Of a stretch of 64,000 nt of DNA, positions 34,192 to 42,915 are shown in pieces. The notes beneath the pieces were generated by a model. It saw only the letters and a program-made list of their open reading frames with translations, was not told the origin of the DNA and did no database searches. The stretch lies in NCBI GenBank assembly GCA_963845445.1, contig CAWJSE010000003.1:248001-312000 (forward strand), written 5' to 3'. A program made the position numbers and the translations under genes. Source of the stretch: JABDBL01 sp963845445 (lineage in GTDB: Bacteria > Cyanobacteriota > Vampirovibrionia > Obscuribacterales > Obscuribacteraceae). The first letter of the stretch is position 1, and every line of letters begins with the position of its first letter.

Positions 34192-35756
34192 TAAACAGGC
34201 AGTACGGGACATTTCTTTGGCCAAAATTGGGGTGTTCTTGTTTTATAACTGTCAAATCTTGCGATTAATTCATCACGCAGATTATCTGGCTCTACAATAC
34301 TATCGATAACCATTTCCGAGGCGAGCTTATAGATGTCCACATCTTCTCTATAGTTTTCACGTTTTTCAGCAACAAAAGTAGCTCTTTCTGCTTCAGGCAA
34401 TTCCATAATTTTATTGTAATAAACAGCATTTACCGCTGCTTCTGGTCCCATAACAGCTATCCAAGCAGTAGGTAAAGCCAAACAAGCATCTGGCTCGAAG
34501 GCCGGTCCACACATGGCATAGAGACCGGCGCCATATGCTTTCCTTAATACAACCGATATCTTAGGCACACTCGCACTAGCCACAGCAGAAATCATTTTTG
34601 CGCCAGAGCGAATAATACCCGCACGCTCAACCTTTGTGCCAATCATAAAACCGGGTACATCAGCTAAGAAAAGAAGTGGAATATTAAAGGCATCACACAG
34701 CCAAATGAAGCGTGTTGCTTTGTCAGCTGAATCAACAAAGAGTATACCACCTTTAACCTTAGGCTGATTAGCAACTATACCAATTACTTTGCCATCAAGG
34801 CGCGCTAAGCCGGTTACAATTTCAGCTGCAAACAAACGTTTGATTTCAAAGAACGAGTCTTTGTCGATAATAGCTTCGATTACTTCGTAAACATCAAAGA
34901 GTACATTTTCTTGCTCTGGTATAAGCTGAGCGATGCTTTTCTTATTTGTGACTGAATTTTTAGCCGACGCAATACTGGGTATGTCCAAATAATTAGTTGG
35001 CATATAAGTCATATAACTTTTGGCGACTTTTATAGCATTTTCTTCTGAATTGACTAGAATGTCCCCGCAACCAGATACGGTGCAGTGCATTTTTGCTCCG
35101 CCCATTTCTTCCAATGTAACCTTCTCACCAATTACCATTTCAGCCATGCGCGGTGAACCAAGGTACATAGAGGCATTACCGTCATTCATTATAACAATGT
35201 CACAAAAGGCAGGGATATAAGCTCCACCAGCGGCGGACGGTCCAAATAAGATACAAACTTGTGGTACCATGCCAGACATTTGTATTTGGTTGTAAAATAT
35301 TCTGCCAGCGCCTCGTCGTCCGGGAAACATCTCCACCTGGTCAGTAATGCGTGCACCAGCTGAGTCTACTAAGTAAATTATTGGCACTTGCATTTTTATC
35401 GCTGTTTCCTGGATACGGATAATTTTCTCTACAGTGCGTTTTCCCCAAGAACCAGCTTTAACCGTGGAATCATTGGCCATGAGACAAACAGTTTTGCCAG
35501 ACACCTGACCTATGCCTGTAATCACACCATCAGCGGGCAATTCTAAGCTTGCACAATTAGCAAAAATAGCATCTTCGACAAATTGTGAGCCTTCATCAAG
35601 AAGCAACTTTAAACGATCGCGAGCGAAGAGCTTTTTTTCCTCTTTTAACTTCTGGTGATACTTTATTGCACCACCTTGTCTAATTCCTTCCAGCATTTTA
35701 CTTACTGTGGCTGATTGTGTATTTGATTTGGACACATCTGCCTCAACGTCTTCCAT
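34191..35756 (-). CDS. Biotin-dependent acyl-CoA carboxyltransferase beta subunit (propionyl/methylmalonyl-CoA type)
   Basis: 521-residue carboxyltransferase that moves CO2 between biotin and an acyl-CoA such as propionyl-, acetyl- or methylmalonyl-CoA. It has the crotonase-like double fold with FGPSAAGGAYIPAFCDIVIM near 170-189, the oxyanion glycines, and C-terminal FLADVPGFMIGTKVERAGII and KISVVLRKAYGAGLYAMCG. No biotin carboxylase or biotin carrier gene is next to it, so the partner subunits must lie elsewhere. The start ATG overlaps the end of the PEBP gene by 14 bases. The acyl-CoA specificity cannot be read from this sequence alone. Confidence 0.9.
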   Translation of the reverse strand: MEDVEADVSKSNTQSATVSKMLEGIRQGGAIKYHQKLKEEKKLFARDRLKLLLDEGSQFVEDAIFANCASLELPADGVITGIGQVSGKTVCLMANDSTVKAGSWGKRTVEKIIRIQETAIKMQVPIIYLVDSAGARITDQVEMFPGRRGAGRIFYNQIQMSGMVPQVCILFGPSAAGGAYIPAFCDIVIMNDGNASMYLGSPRMAEMVIGEKVTLEEMGGAKMHCTVSGCGDILVNSEENAIKVAKSYMTYMPTNYLDIPSIASAKNSVTNKKSIAQLIPEQENVLFDVYEVIEAIIDKDSFFEIKRLFAAEIVTGLARLDGKVIGIVANQPKVKGGILFVDSADKATRFIWLCDAFNIPLLFLADVPGFMIGTKVERAGIIRSGAKMISAVASASVPKISVVLRKAYGAGLYAMCGPAFEPDACLALPTAWIAVMGPEAAVNAVYYNKIMELPEAERATFVAEKRENYREDVDIYKLASEMVIDSIVEPDNLRDELIARFDSYKTRTPQFWPKKCPVLPV

Positions 35757-36409
35757 AAGTGCATATTAATTCTGATTGCGCCTTGCTATGCAAGCTAAGG
35801 AAATGTCTGAATTCTTCCATATCAGTGTCCGGAGAACGGAAAGAAGGTGATGAATAAGAAAAAGTATCCAAAGCATAAAGCGTTATGACGTAATTATGCG
35901 CAGCTCCTGAGTGGGGAAGAAGGCCCGCCGTACCCAATTTTGTGAAAACTATTAAGTGCTTGTAAGCTACCATCAGGAAGCTTCGCAATTGGCTTTATCC
36001 CTTCTCGCAGATCTCTCTTATCACCTGGGATATCATAAATAATCCAATGAATCAAATGTCCTGATTCTCCATCCGGATCTTCCATAGTAACTGCATAACT
36101 AATAGTACTAGGTGGTGGATTTATCCAACTTAACGGCGGTGATATATTAGCACCATCTGCGGTGTAGGTAGAGCCTATTCTCCCCCCAGGTTTAAAGGCT
36201 AAACTACTGAGAGCAAAATCTTCATGCCTAAATAGCAAATCTCCGTTGTTTTCCGCACGCAATGACGAAGAAACTATAGAACTAGCCACACAAACAAAAT
36301 AACTAATGAACAGCAAAAATGCTATTAACGAGCAGTAAAAGCCGCTAAATAATTCAATTTTGCACTGGTTTGCAATCATTTGCATAAGCCCTCCTTTCTG
36401 ACAAATCAC
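35743..36409 (-). CDS. PEBP/YbhB-family protein, exported, frameshifted near the C-terminus
   Basis: Phosphatidylethanolamine-binding-protein-like fold. A signal peptide (LFSGFYCSLIAFLLFISYFV) is followed by FKPGGRIGSTYTADGANISP, LSWINPPPSTISYAVTMEDP and HWIIYDIPGDKRDLREGI, ending in frame at 35894. The expected continuation, HSGAAHNYVITLYALDTF, is encoded one base out of register down to 35743. Removing one base from the CC or CCCC run (35913-35926 on the + strand) joins them through GPSSHSG or GGLLPHSG. It is a paralogue of the next gene upstream. The molecular role of bacterial PEBPs is unclear. Confidence 0.75.
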
Positions 36410-36429
36410 GAACTCTTGATCGAGAAATC

Positions 36430-37044
36430 TTAACGTCTGTATGTGCCCATTGTTTCAGCTTCAGCCAATTTATGCCTTTGAACAAATTCGCGAAATTTGT
36501 ATAAAGTCATGGCCGACTCATAGCCAAAAAGGTCGTTTAAAGCATAGAGTCTAAAGAAATAGCGATGGACCGAACCAGGCGGTGGAGAGGGTCCACCGTA
36601 ACCTACGCGACGAAATGAATTGATACCTTGTTTGGTTTGGTCTGCCAATGTTGCTTGATTTGTTATTGCTTGAGGTAAAGTCGTTTTGCCAGCAGGAATA
36701 TCATAAATAATCCAGTGAATCCATGTACCTGAGGGAGCATCCGGATCTTCACATATAAGAGCAAAGCTTTTAGTACCGGCAGGGATTGCCGTCCAGGATA
36801 GTTCTGGAGAGACATTGGAACCGTCGGCTGTATATCTCTTTGGAATAGACTCTCCGGCCTTAAAGGCGGAGCTGAATAAAGCGAATTGCTTTTCCATTCT
36901 ATTTACTTCTCTGGCAGCATAAGTCGGCAAGCATGTTATAAATTCAAGAATGACTAAATTGTAAAGAAGGAAGACGGAGATGATTGACAAGAAGTTCATT
37001 TTGAATACAGGCTCATATTTCCGTTTGATTAGAATATCTTGCAT
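36430..37044 (-). CDS. PEBP/YbhB-family protein, exported
   Basis: 204 residues, intact. The N-terminal hydrophobic segment (about 16-42, FLSIISVFLLYNLVILEFIT) looks like a signal peptide or anchor. The mature part has the PEBP pattern: AGESIPKRYTADGSNVSPEL, CEDPDAPSGTWIHWIIYDIP, RRVGYGGPSPPPGSVHRYFF and LYALNDLFG. The ligand-site residues DPD, H and GGPSPP are all present. It is 20 bases upstream of the second PEBP gene, in the same direction, so a recent tandem duplication in one operon is likely. Known relatives act as kinase modulators or have no known role. Confidence 0.85.
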   Translation of the reverse strand: MQDILIKRKYEPVFKMNFLSIISVFLLYNLVILEFITCLPTYAAREVNRMEKQFALFSSAFKAGESIPKRYTADGSNVSPELSWTAIPAGTKSFALICEDPDAPSGTWIHWIIYDIPAGKTTLPQAITNQATLADQTKQGINSFRRVGYGGPSPPPGSVHRYFFRLYALNDLFGYESAMTLYKFREFVQRHKLAEAETMGTYRR

Positions 37045-37096
37045 GCTCTTATTTTTACTCCTTTTATCTTATATAGAATACTTTGGTTTAGGGAGA

Positions 37097-38668
37097 TTAT
37101 TTTGCTAATCGTAATTTTTGCGACAAAAGCTTAGTTTCGTCAAGTTTAAACAGATAAGCAATGGCGAAATAAAAAGCACTACCAATAGTGGCAGCAATAA
37201 AGATCTTAACAGTAAGCGCTATTAAAGACATGCTGGCAAAATATTGTTGCATAAGCGCAAAACCATATTTAGCGCAGAAATAAGTGATTGCCGAAGCAAG
37301 AACCATAATACATACTGGTTTGAGTAAACTGCGAAAACCCATAAGTCCGAGTTTCGGACGCAAAAAATAGGCTAACAAAATCAGATTGAAAACAGTTATC
37401 AGAGAGGTAGCGATTGAAATACCAGCCACTCCCATCGGAATCGCCATTACAAACAACCAATCAAGAAAAGCTTTAACAAATATGGCCGCCATCGCTACAT
37501 AAAATGGTGTTTTACTATCTTGAAAGGCAAAGTAAACGCGGGTAATTAGATCCCGGGCCATATAAAAAATTATGGAAGGAACAAGATATATTAAGGCCGT
37601 AGTTACCAAATAAGTAGATTGTGCGTTAAAAGCCCCCCGTTGAAACAACAGTCTGATGATCGGTTCGGGTAGAGCAAGCAATATAGCACTTAAAGGCAAA
37701 GCTAGGAACCATAGGAAGCTAATTGCGCGGCGAAACTCGGCCTTTAAGTCTTCATGTTTTTCATTTGCGGCCATTTCAGTAAAACGAGGCAATATAGGCA
37801 CAAGCATGGCCGTAATTAAAACACCAAGGGGAAGTTGTACTAAGCGATTAGCATTCGCAATAGCTGTCCATGCACCCTCGCCTATATTAGAACAGAAGAA
37901 ACTGTCTACATAAATAATCAGCTGTCCTATTGATGTACTGATTAATGCAGGCCATAAAACCTTGAAATAATTAGATGCACCTTCAACGGCTCTCAACGAA
38001 AATCTGTAATTTAGACCAGCCGAAAACATGCCTGGCATTTGAGCAAATAATTGACCAAATGCACCAATCAAAGTACCCACAGCTACAGGCAATGAGGATT
38101 CGGGATTGTGAGCAATTAGTATGGCTGCGATAATGGCAATACTAGCAATAGCTGGAGAGAGCGATGGCCAAAAAACACGGTTATATACATTCAACACACC
38201 ATATGTAATACCAATGAGCCCAGAGAGAAGAATTAATGGGGACATTATTCGCAGCTGCATAATGGTCTCGCTAAAAAATTTCAGCCGGGCTGTTTCGTCA
38301 TTGCCATAGTTACCAGCAACGATTTGCATAATCTGAGGAGCAAATAAAAAAACTAATATGCCCGCAAAGGCTAAAGCAATGGTAGTGAAAATTGAAATTT
38401 GTGCAACTAAGGCTCCTGCCTCTGCCGAAGATCTTTTAGGAGCCAAAGTAGTAACTGTAGCCGAGTGAAAAGGTCCTCCTAAACCGCCAAATAAAATTAA
38501 GATGTTACCCGTAAATAAGTAGGCATAATTATAGGCATCCGCTAAAACTGAAGTACCATAGGATGCCGCTACTACAACATCCCGCACTAACCCAATCACC
38601 TTAGAAAAAACACTCAGCAAGGCAACCACGCTAAATGTCCTGCTTAAACTTTGCGGCCTCTCAGTCAT
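37097..38668 (-). CDS. murJ: Lipid II flippase MurJ
   Basis: MVF/MurJ-family inner-membrane flippase that moves lipid II across the membrane for peptidoglycan synthesis. It has 523 residues with about fourteen hydrophobic helices. The opening SRTFSVVALLSVFSKVIGLV followed by RDVVVAASYG matches the family. Conserved central segments include NRLVQLPLGVLITAMLVPIL and LPRFTEMAA near 280-305, and LLFQRGAFNAQST near 345. It starts at an ATG and is divergent from the ZIP fusion gene, 225 bases apart. The same gap contains several short inverted repeats. No other mur genes are nearby. Confidence 0.94.
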   Translation of the reverse strand: MTERPQSLSRTFSVVALLSVFSKVIGLVRDVVVAASYGTSVLADAYNYAYLFTGNILILFGGLGGPFHSATVTTLAPKRSSAEAGALVAQISIFTTIALAFAGILVFLFAPQIMQIVAGNYGNDETARLKFFSETIMQLRIMSPLILLSGLIGITYGVLNVYNRVFWPSLSPAIASIAIIAAILIAHNPESSLPVAVGTLIGAFGQLFAQMPGMFSAGLNYRFSLRAVEGASNYFKVLWPALISTSIGQLIIYVDSFFCSNIGEGAWTAIANANRLVQLPLGVLITAMLVPILPRFTEMAANEKHEDLKAEFRRAISFLWFLALPLSAILLALPEPIIRLLFQRGAFNAQSTYLVTTALIYLVPSIIFYMARDLITRVYFAFQDSKTPFYVAMAAIFVKAFLDWLFVMAIPMGVAGISIATSLITVFNLILLAYFLRPKLGLMGFRSLLKPVCIMVLASAITYFCAKYGFALMQQYFASMSLIALTVKIFIAATIGSAFYFAIAYLFKLDETKLLSQKLRLAK

Positions 38669-38813
38669 AGGTTGATTGTCCCAATTACATCAATTGAATT
38701 TTATCGAGTACAAAGAGAATTTTTTCTCTATGCTAACGACTTTAGCATTGTGCCGGCTTTTCTTGAAAACTGTTTTGCTAACATTGCAAAACACGTATTT
38801 ATATCAACAAATG

Positions 38814-38830
38814 TATGCTTCCTAAGCATA
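38814..38830. promoter_or_regulatory. inverted repeat in the murJ-ZIP intergenic region
   Basis: TATGCTT CCT AAGCATA: perfect 7-bp arms around a 3-base spacer, 64 bases before the TTG start of the ZIP gene and between divergent genes. Its size suits a dimeric repressor site. A metal-responsive regulator is conceivable because of the ZIP gene, but it does not resemble a Fur or Zur box closely. Confidence 0.3.
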
Positions 38831-38893
38831 TAAACCATGATTGGATATAAGATCTAAAAGATATCAAAAATTAGGACAAAGGAGATAAATCAG

Positions 38894-40666
38894 TTGCTAG
38901 AAGGAGCCTCAACCAATATAGCCTTAGGACTCGTGGCAGGAATGACCATTTTTCTCGGTTTGCCTATAGCACGTTTAAAGGGGGCATCTGAATCTGTCAA
39001 GGGAATGCTTGCACTGGCGTCTGCCGGTGTACTCTTGTTCCTCATAATAGAAGTTGGCTACCATGCAATTGAAACCGTAGAAGGCACAGCAAAAAGTGGC
39101 GATCTCAATCTTGCTCTACTGCAAGGAGGGATAATGACTTTTGGCCTATTGTTGGGCTTGGTTGGTTTAGCGCTAATAGAAGAACGTAGGCACCAAGCCA
39201 GGAATGAAGGGGCAAGCCCTCTTGATATCGCAAGCATGATTGCATTGGGAATTGGCTTACATAATTTTGCTGAAGGATTAGCCATCGGCCAGTCTTATTC
39301 AAGTGGTAATACTGCCCTGGGGTTAATTTTGGTACTGGGCTTTGCTTTGCATAATGCCACAGAAGGCTTCGGCATTGCGGCACCTTTGGCTGGTACAGAC
39401 GTGTCCTGGTCCAAATTGATCGCTCTGGGCCTTATTGGAGGAGCACCGACTGCTTTGGGTTCGGTTCTGGGTGGATCATTCGTTAACACCAATTTTGAAT
39501 TATTTATTTTGTCCTTAGCTGTTGGATCTCTTATATATGTAACTAGAGAATTGCTGCGCTTGCGCTTCACTAGCCTTAGTACCAGCAAGGGCATGTTAGC
39601 TTTGACCATTGGTTTTTTGGTAGGCGCTGCTACAGAAATATATATAGAAGCTGCAGCAGTCAATAATCCGCAAGCCCAAACAATACATCTTAAGGAAGCC
39701 AAGAAAATCAGTTTCGAAGCCACCGAGGTCGAACCTAACGTATTGACAATAGGGCGAGGCGAACCCTTATTGCTGATCAATAAATCTGATAGACCTCTGG
39801 AAATAGAAGCAAAGGGTCTAATTAACAAAGAAGCATTTATTCAAAAAAACAGCATAAGTGAAGTGCGAGTAACAGGAGTACCTGGCAAATACACGCTCAG
39901 CCCGGAAGGCAGCTCACTGGTGGCACAAGTTATAGTCGTGCCTGGAGAGAATAAAATGCAAAATGCAGATACTGACAAAATTCTCGCCGCTTTAACAATA
40001 ATGTGTGGCCATGCTCAAGCTGCTTTTGACTTACATTTGGACTCACTGAGAGCAAATTGCCATAATCCTAATTTAGACTTAGCAAGAGCTGCAAAACACT
40101 CGTATCATCCGGTTCATGAAATATTTGAGGATAACACTCCCCAATCCTTATTAGTACAAGCTGCTTTGAAAAAAATTGGCTTCTTAGACCCACTTAAAGA
40201 GAAGCTAGAACATTTCAGCAAACTCGCAGGTAATAACAAGACTACTAATGAAGAACTCGCCAATTCATATGCCGACTTAATGGCCACAATCGAGAAGGCA
40301 CGACGTTTAGTTGGCGGCGAATATTATGACGATCCCATATCACGAAGGCAAGCGGCGCTGACAGTTTTGCAACAGGCTGAAGACGAATATAAGGAAGCCG
40401 TGGAGTCGGGACGAATTGTTGTAGTGAAAGCTGCTCAGCCCGGCAAAGATGGCTATTTAGAATATCAAGATACAAGGGGATTCCTAAGAGCAACGCACGA
40501 GCTGCTTATGTGTCCTAAAGACCAAAAATGTGTCTCAGCACAAACAGCAATCGAAAACTTGCTTGACGATGAATTCAGGAGCATAAATCCGGCGGATCCC
40601 GAACATCCACTCCCTTTTTCCAGAATGGAACAAAAGTTTGAAGCTATAGAAAAAATTCTCAACTAG
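38894..40666 (+). CDS. ZIP-family metal transporter fused to a cupredoxin-like and a helical domain
   Basis: 590 residues. Residues 1-250 are a ZIP transporter: eight hydrophobic helices with HNFAEGLAIG (near 117-126, the ZIP helix-IV metal motif) and HNATEGFGIAAPL (near 154-166). Residues about 255-355 form a beta-rich segment (VLTIGRGEPLLLINKSDRPL then EIEAKG, PGKYTLSPEGSS) resembling a cupredoxin-like module but without an obvious Cys/His/Met copper set. Residues 360-590 are helical, with CGHAQAAFDLHLDSLRANCH and HSYHPVHEIFED. The start is TTG with GGAG 9 bases upstream. The metal is probably zinc or iron; the added domains may bind it. Such a fusion is unusual. Confidence 0.7.
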   Translation: MLEGASTNIALGLVAGMTIFLGLPIARLKGASESVKGMLALASAGVLLFLIIEVGYHAIETVEGTAKSGDLNLALLQGGIMTFGLLLGLVGLALIEERRHQARNEGASPLDIASMIALGIGLHNFAEGLAIGQSYSSGNTALGLILVLGFALHNATEGFGIAAPLAGTDVSWSKLIALGLIGGAPTALGSVLGGSFVNTNFELFILSLAVGSLIYVTRELLRLRFTSLSTSKGMLALTIGFLVGAATEIYIEAAAVNNPQAQTIHLKEAKKISFEATEVEPNVLTIGRGEPLLLINKSDRPLEIEAKGLINKEAFIQKNSISEVRVTGVPGKYTLSPEGSSLVAQVIVVPGENKMQNADTDKILAALTIMCGHAQAAFDLHLDSLRANCHNPNLDLARAAKHSYHPVHEIFEDNTPQSLLVQAALKKIGFLDPLKEKLEHFSKLAGNNKTTNEELANSYADLMATIEKARRLVGGEYYDDPISRRQAALTVLQQAEDEYKEAVESGRIVVVKAAQPGKDGYLEYQDTRGFLRATHELLMCPKDQKCVSAQTAIENLLDDEFRSINPADPEHPLPFSRMEQKFEAIEKILN

Positions 40667-40689
40667 CACAACTATTTGCCTTTCTAGCT

Positions 40690-40720
40690 ATAGGCAATGC
40701 AAACAGATTGTATTGCCTAT
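40690..40720 (+). terminator. possible weak terminator after the ZIP gene
   Basis: ATAGGCAAT and ATTGCCTAT form a perfect 9-bp stem around a 13-base loop, 24 bases after the ZIP stop. The following sequence is AT-rich (ATGTATTTTATATC) but lacks a clean T-run. Confidence 0.4.
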
Positions 40721-40901
40721 ATGTATTTTATATCTTATGTATGCATTGCATATGGTGCTTCGATTTTGTCCACAGTTGATTGTGTCCCAGCTCCGTCTAA
40801 TGTTTGTATTGAATGGAATTCGGACTTGGTGCGATTTTCCCAAATCGATAAGCGTTAAATAAAATGAGATTTGGGGTACTTCTAATCGCAAAAGTCCAGG
40901 C

Positions 40902-41128
40902 TATACTATAAAACATATTCGGTGAGCACTCACAAACAAGTTGAGTACTATGAGCCGAGGGGCCTTGCAGAAACGCCAGATAAGCGCTAATTCGAAACAG
41001 TAGCAAGCGAGCCCGCATTACATGAAGGACTAACTGAAATGTATTGAAATACTGAGCTCACTTCGCAAGGAGCAGTTAGGCAGTAGCATCGATACCACCG
41101 TAGATTTATCTAGGTGGTATTTTTGTTT
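40902..41128 (+). ncRNA. Candidate structured RNA of unknown class
   Basis: A 595-base gap between convergent genes contains a -10-like TATACT (40902-40907) and, downstream, a series of nested stems. Stem 1: TTCGG/CCGAG (40918/40955) with inner ACTCA/TGAGT. Stem 2: GGGC-CTTGC (40960-40968) with GCAAG and GCCC (41003-41014). Stem 3: a three-way junction closed by CTAACTG/CAGTTAG (41030/41073), holding the hairpins GTAT-TGAA-ATAC and GCTC-CTT-CGC-AAG-GAGC. It then ends in a strong intrinsic terminator (41092-41128). No RNA family is recognised: it lacks the RNase P 3' ACAGAA element, tmRNA ends, the SRP core and known riboswitch cores. It could be a small RNA or a leader for the short permease frame at 41158. 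Confidence 0.45.
41092..41128 (+). terminator. strong intrinsic terminator
   Basis: ATACCACC, one bulged G, TAGAT, a TT loop, then ATCTA and GGTGGTAT: 8 + 5 base pairs, followed by a T-rich tract (TATTTTTGTTT). This is a well-formed Rho-independent terminator on the + strand, at the end of the structured intergenic region. Confidence 0.8.
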
Positions 41129-41157
41129 GGGAATTTTTTTAAATTTTTGGGACACAT

Positions 41158-41265
41158 GTGAATATTCTGACTGTTTTCATAATTCTCGCTTTATCCAGCT
41201 GGGGGCTTTGGGGAATTTTTGACAAAAAGGCTTTAGGCTATAGCAATCCATGGCAAAACGACTAA
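41158..41265 (+). pseudogene. Truncated EamA/DMT permease N-terminus
   Basis: A GTG frame of 35 codons reads NILTVFIILALSSWGLWGIF then DKKALGYSNPWQ before TAA. This matches the first helix and loop of EamA-type transporters (small-Trp-Gly motif then DKxAL). The rest of such a protein (about 270 residues) is absent; the opposite-strand AI-2E gene begins to overlap at 41262. It is likely a gene remnant left by a deletion or rearrangement. It sits 30 bases after the terminator, so the structured region may once have been its regulatory leader. Confidence 0.45.
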
Positions 41266-42386
41266 CTGCCAGAAGTATCGTAACTAGAGTATATATTTTT
41301 GGCTAATACCTGCAATACACAAGCTACTGGCAAAGCAAAAATAATACCTAACCATCCATCAATTTTGGCACCGATAAATATAGCTAGAAAAATTACAACT
41401 GGATGAAGTCCTATGACATTGCCCATATATTTAGGGGCCACGACATTATCTTTTAACCATTGCAAACCAATAAAAATAGCAAATACTAAAATCAATTCAG
41501 TAAAGCGGTCAGCTGGAATGTTATCTATACCATCAAAAGCCACTGAAAAGACCGTAGGTATAAAACCGATTGTTGGACCAATCACTGGAATGATTTCCCA
41601 AACAGCAAGAATAATGCCAAGAAGAAGCGCGTAGTGAACACCCAATGCATAGTAAACAATAGTCATTGTTATACCGAAGCCAAGCGCCAAGACAACTTGT
41701 CCTTTAAAAAATGATTGCAAGCTATGATCAATTTCTTTTGAAATAGACTGTAAATGATTTTGATATCTTAGCGGAAAAACTTTTATTATGGAGGCTTGCA
41801 TTTTATAGCCATCCAACAAAAAATAAAATGACAGGAGTAAAATGCTCAGTCCATAAACTGTTCCGGATATTGTTGATACCGCAACGTCCCCTACACGATT
41901 AAATACTTGTCCTGCTTCAATTTTTGGCAGGAAAGACAAAGTATCATTTAGCAGATCGATCGTTTTAATTTCAACATGGGCAGCATGCAAGTGCTGTTCC
42001 ACAGGCAGAGCTGACTGCGAAAGATTATGCACAAACTGAGGTAGCTGCAGATAAATAGTATTTAGTAATTGAGAAATCTGAATTACAACAGTCGGAACTA
42101 AAGTTATAGCACTAAATACAATACCAATTAAAACTATTGCGTAAACTATAAACACTGCCAGAACGCGTATCTTAAGAAATTTGTTGAGCCAATCGACAAC
42201 CGCAATAAACAAATATGAGAACAGGATGGAAATGCCAAGGACGCGCAATACATCTGCAAAATATGTGCAGATTTGGAAAGCCATTATGCCAAGAAGTAAA
42301 GCTAAAGTTATAACGACTAGTTGTCGCTGTAGAATAAGAAGCTTATCCGAAGAAATTGTATTTTTGCTTTTATCTGTCGGAGTCAT
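41262..42386 (-). CDS. AI-2E-family transporter (YdiK/PerM type)
   Basis: Inner-membrane protein of the AI-2 exporter/PerM superfamily. Family members have been proposed to export autoinducer-2, sodium or other small solutes. ATG 42386 is preferred (AAGGAG upstream), giving 374 residues; the frame opens seven codons earlier. There are about eight membrane helices, with a large soluble loop near 115-200. The C-terminal half carries GLQWLKDNVVAPKYMGNVIG and LHPVVIFLAIFIGAKIDGWL, both typical. It is convergent with the structured RNA region. The substrate is unknown. Confidence 0.85.
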   Translation of the reverse strand: MTPTDKSKNTISSDKLLILQRQLVVITLALLLGIMAFQICTYFADVLRVLGISILFSYLFIAVVDWLNKFLKIRVLAVFIVYAIVLIGIVFSAITLVPTVVIQISQLLNTIYLQLPQFVHNLSQSALPVEQHLHAAHVEIKTIDLLNDTLSFLPKIEAGQVFNRVGDVAVSTISGTVYGLSILLLSFYFLLDGYKMQASIIKVFPLRYQNHLQSISKEIDHSLQSFFKGQVVLALGFGITMTIVYYALGVHYALLLGIILAVWEIIPVIGPTIGFIPTVFSVAFDGIDNIPADRFTELILVFAIFIGLQWLKDNVVAPKYMGNVIGLHPVVIFLAIFIGAKIDGWLGIIFALPVACVLQVLAKNIYSSYDTSGS

Positions 42387-42407
42387 TTTTTTTGCCAGCT
42401 CCTTCAT

Positions 42408-42915
42408 TCATATAAAAGCGCAGTATACCAGAGATACATATGCCAAGATAGATGGCCACAGCGCCTGGCATCACTTTAAATTCCTCCCACCTACCCCAGT
42501 TAGGAATTTCTCGCTAGCATCGTAACAATCGTGATAAAAATTACCGAATCTCAACTAACAATACCGGCAAGTTCACTAGCGGAAAGCACTATATTTGGTG
42601 CAAAAGCAAGATTCGCAAAAAAGTAAGAAGTTAATTCCCAGGCAATTAATGCGTGCAATTTAATTGGATCACAAGTGACAGTCATCTCCGTCCCAAACCA
42701 AACGCGATCAATTTCCGTTTAAAGACTTCTCTCTGTATAAGTCAACTTGGCAAGATGCATAGAAATAGCAAATGCCCAAACTAAAAATTAAAGGCGTCAA
42801 AGTTCAGGGCTATGTCATGTCTGTCTATTGTTCCAGATTGCTAACTTGCCTGTGCTTGAGAACATAATCAAAAGCAAAACAGAAGTAAACTGCTGTAAAG
42901 CGGACCAAACAAGAA
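42408..42915. other. intergenic region with no recognised feature
   Basis: About 500 bases between the divergent AI-2E and EVE genes. I see no convincing gene, tRNA or long repeat. AT-rich stretches upstream of each gene are likely promoter regions: a TGGTATACT extended -10 on the minus strand near 42425 could serve the AI-2E gene. A 31-codon frame at about 42773 has no supporting features. Confidence 0.5.

Noticed and set aside
40888..40905. Resemblance of AAAAGTCCAGGCT to the conserved RNase P RNA GGAAAGTCC element
   Set aside because: The rest of RNase P RNA (CR-II to CR-V and the 3' ACAGAA...GGCTTA end) is not found in the following 250 bases, so the match is too short to call rnpB.
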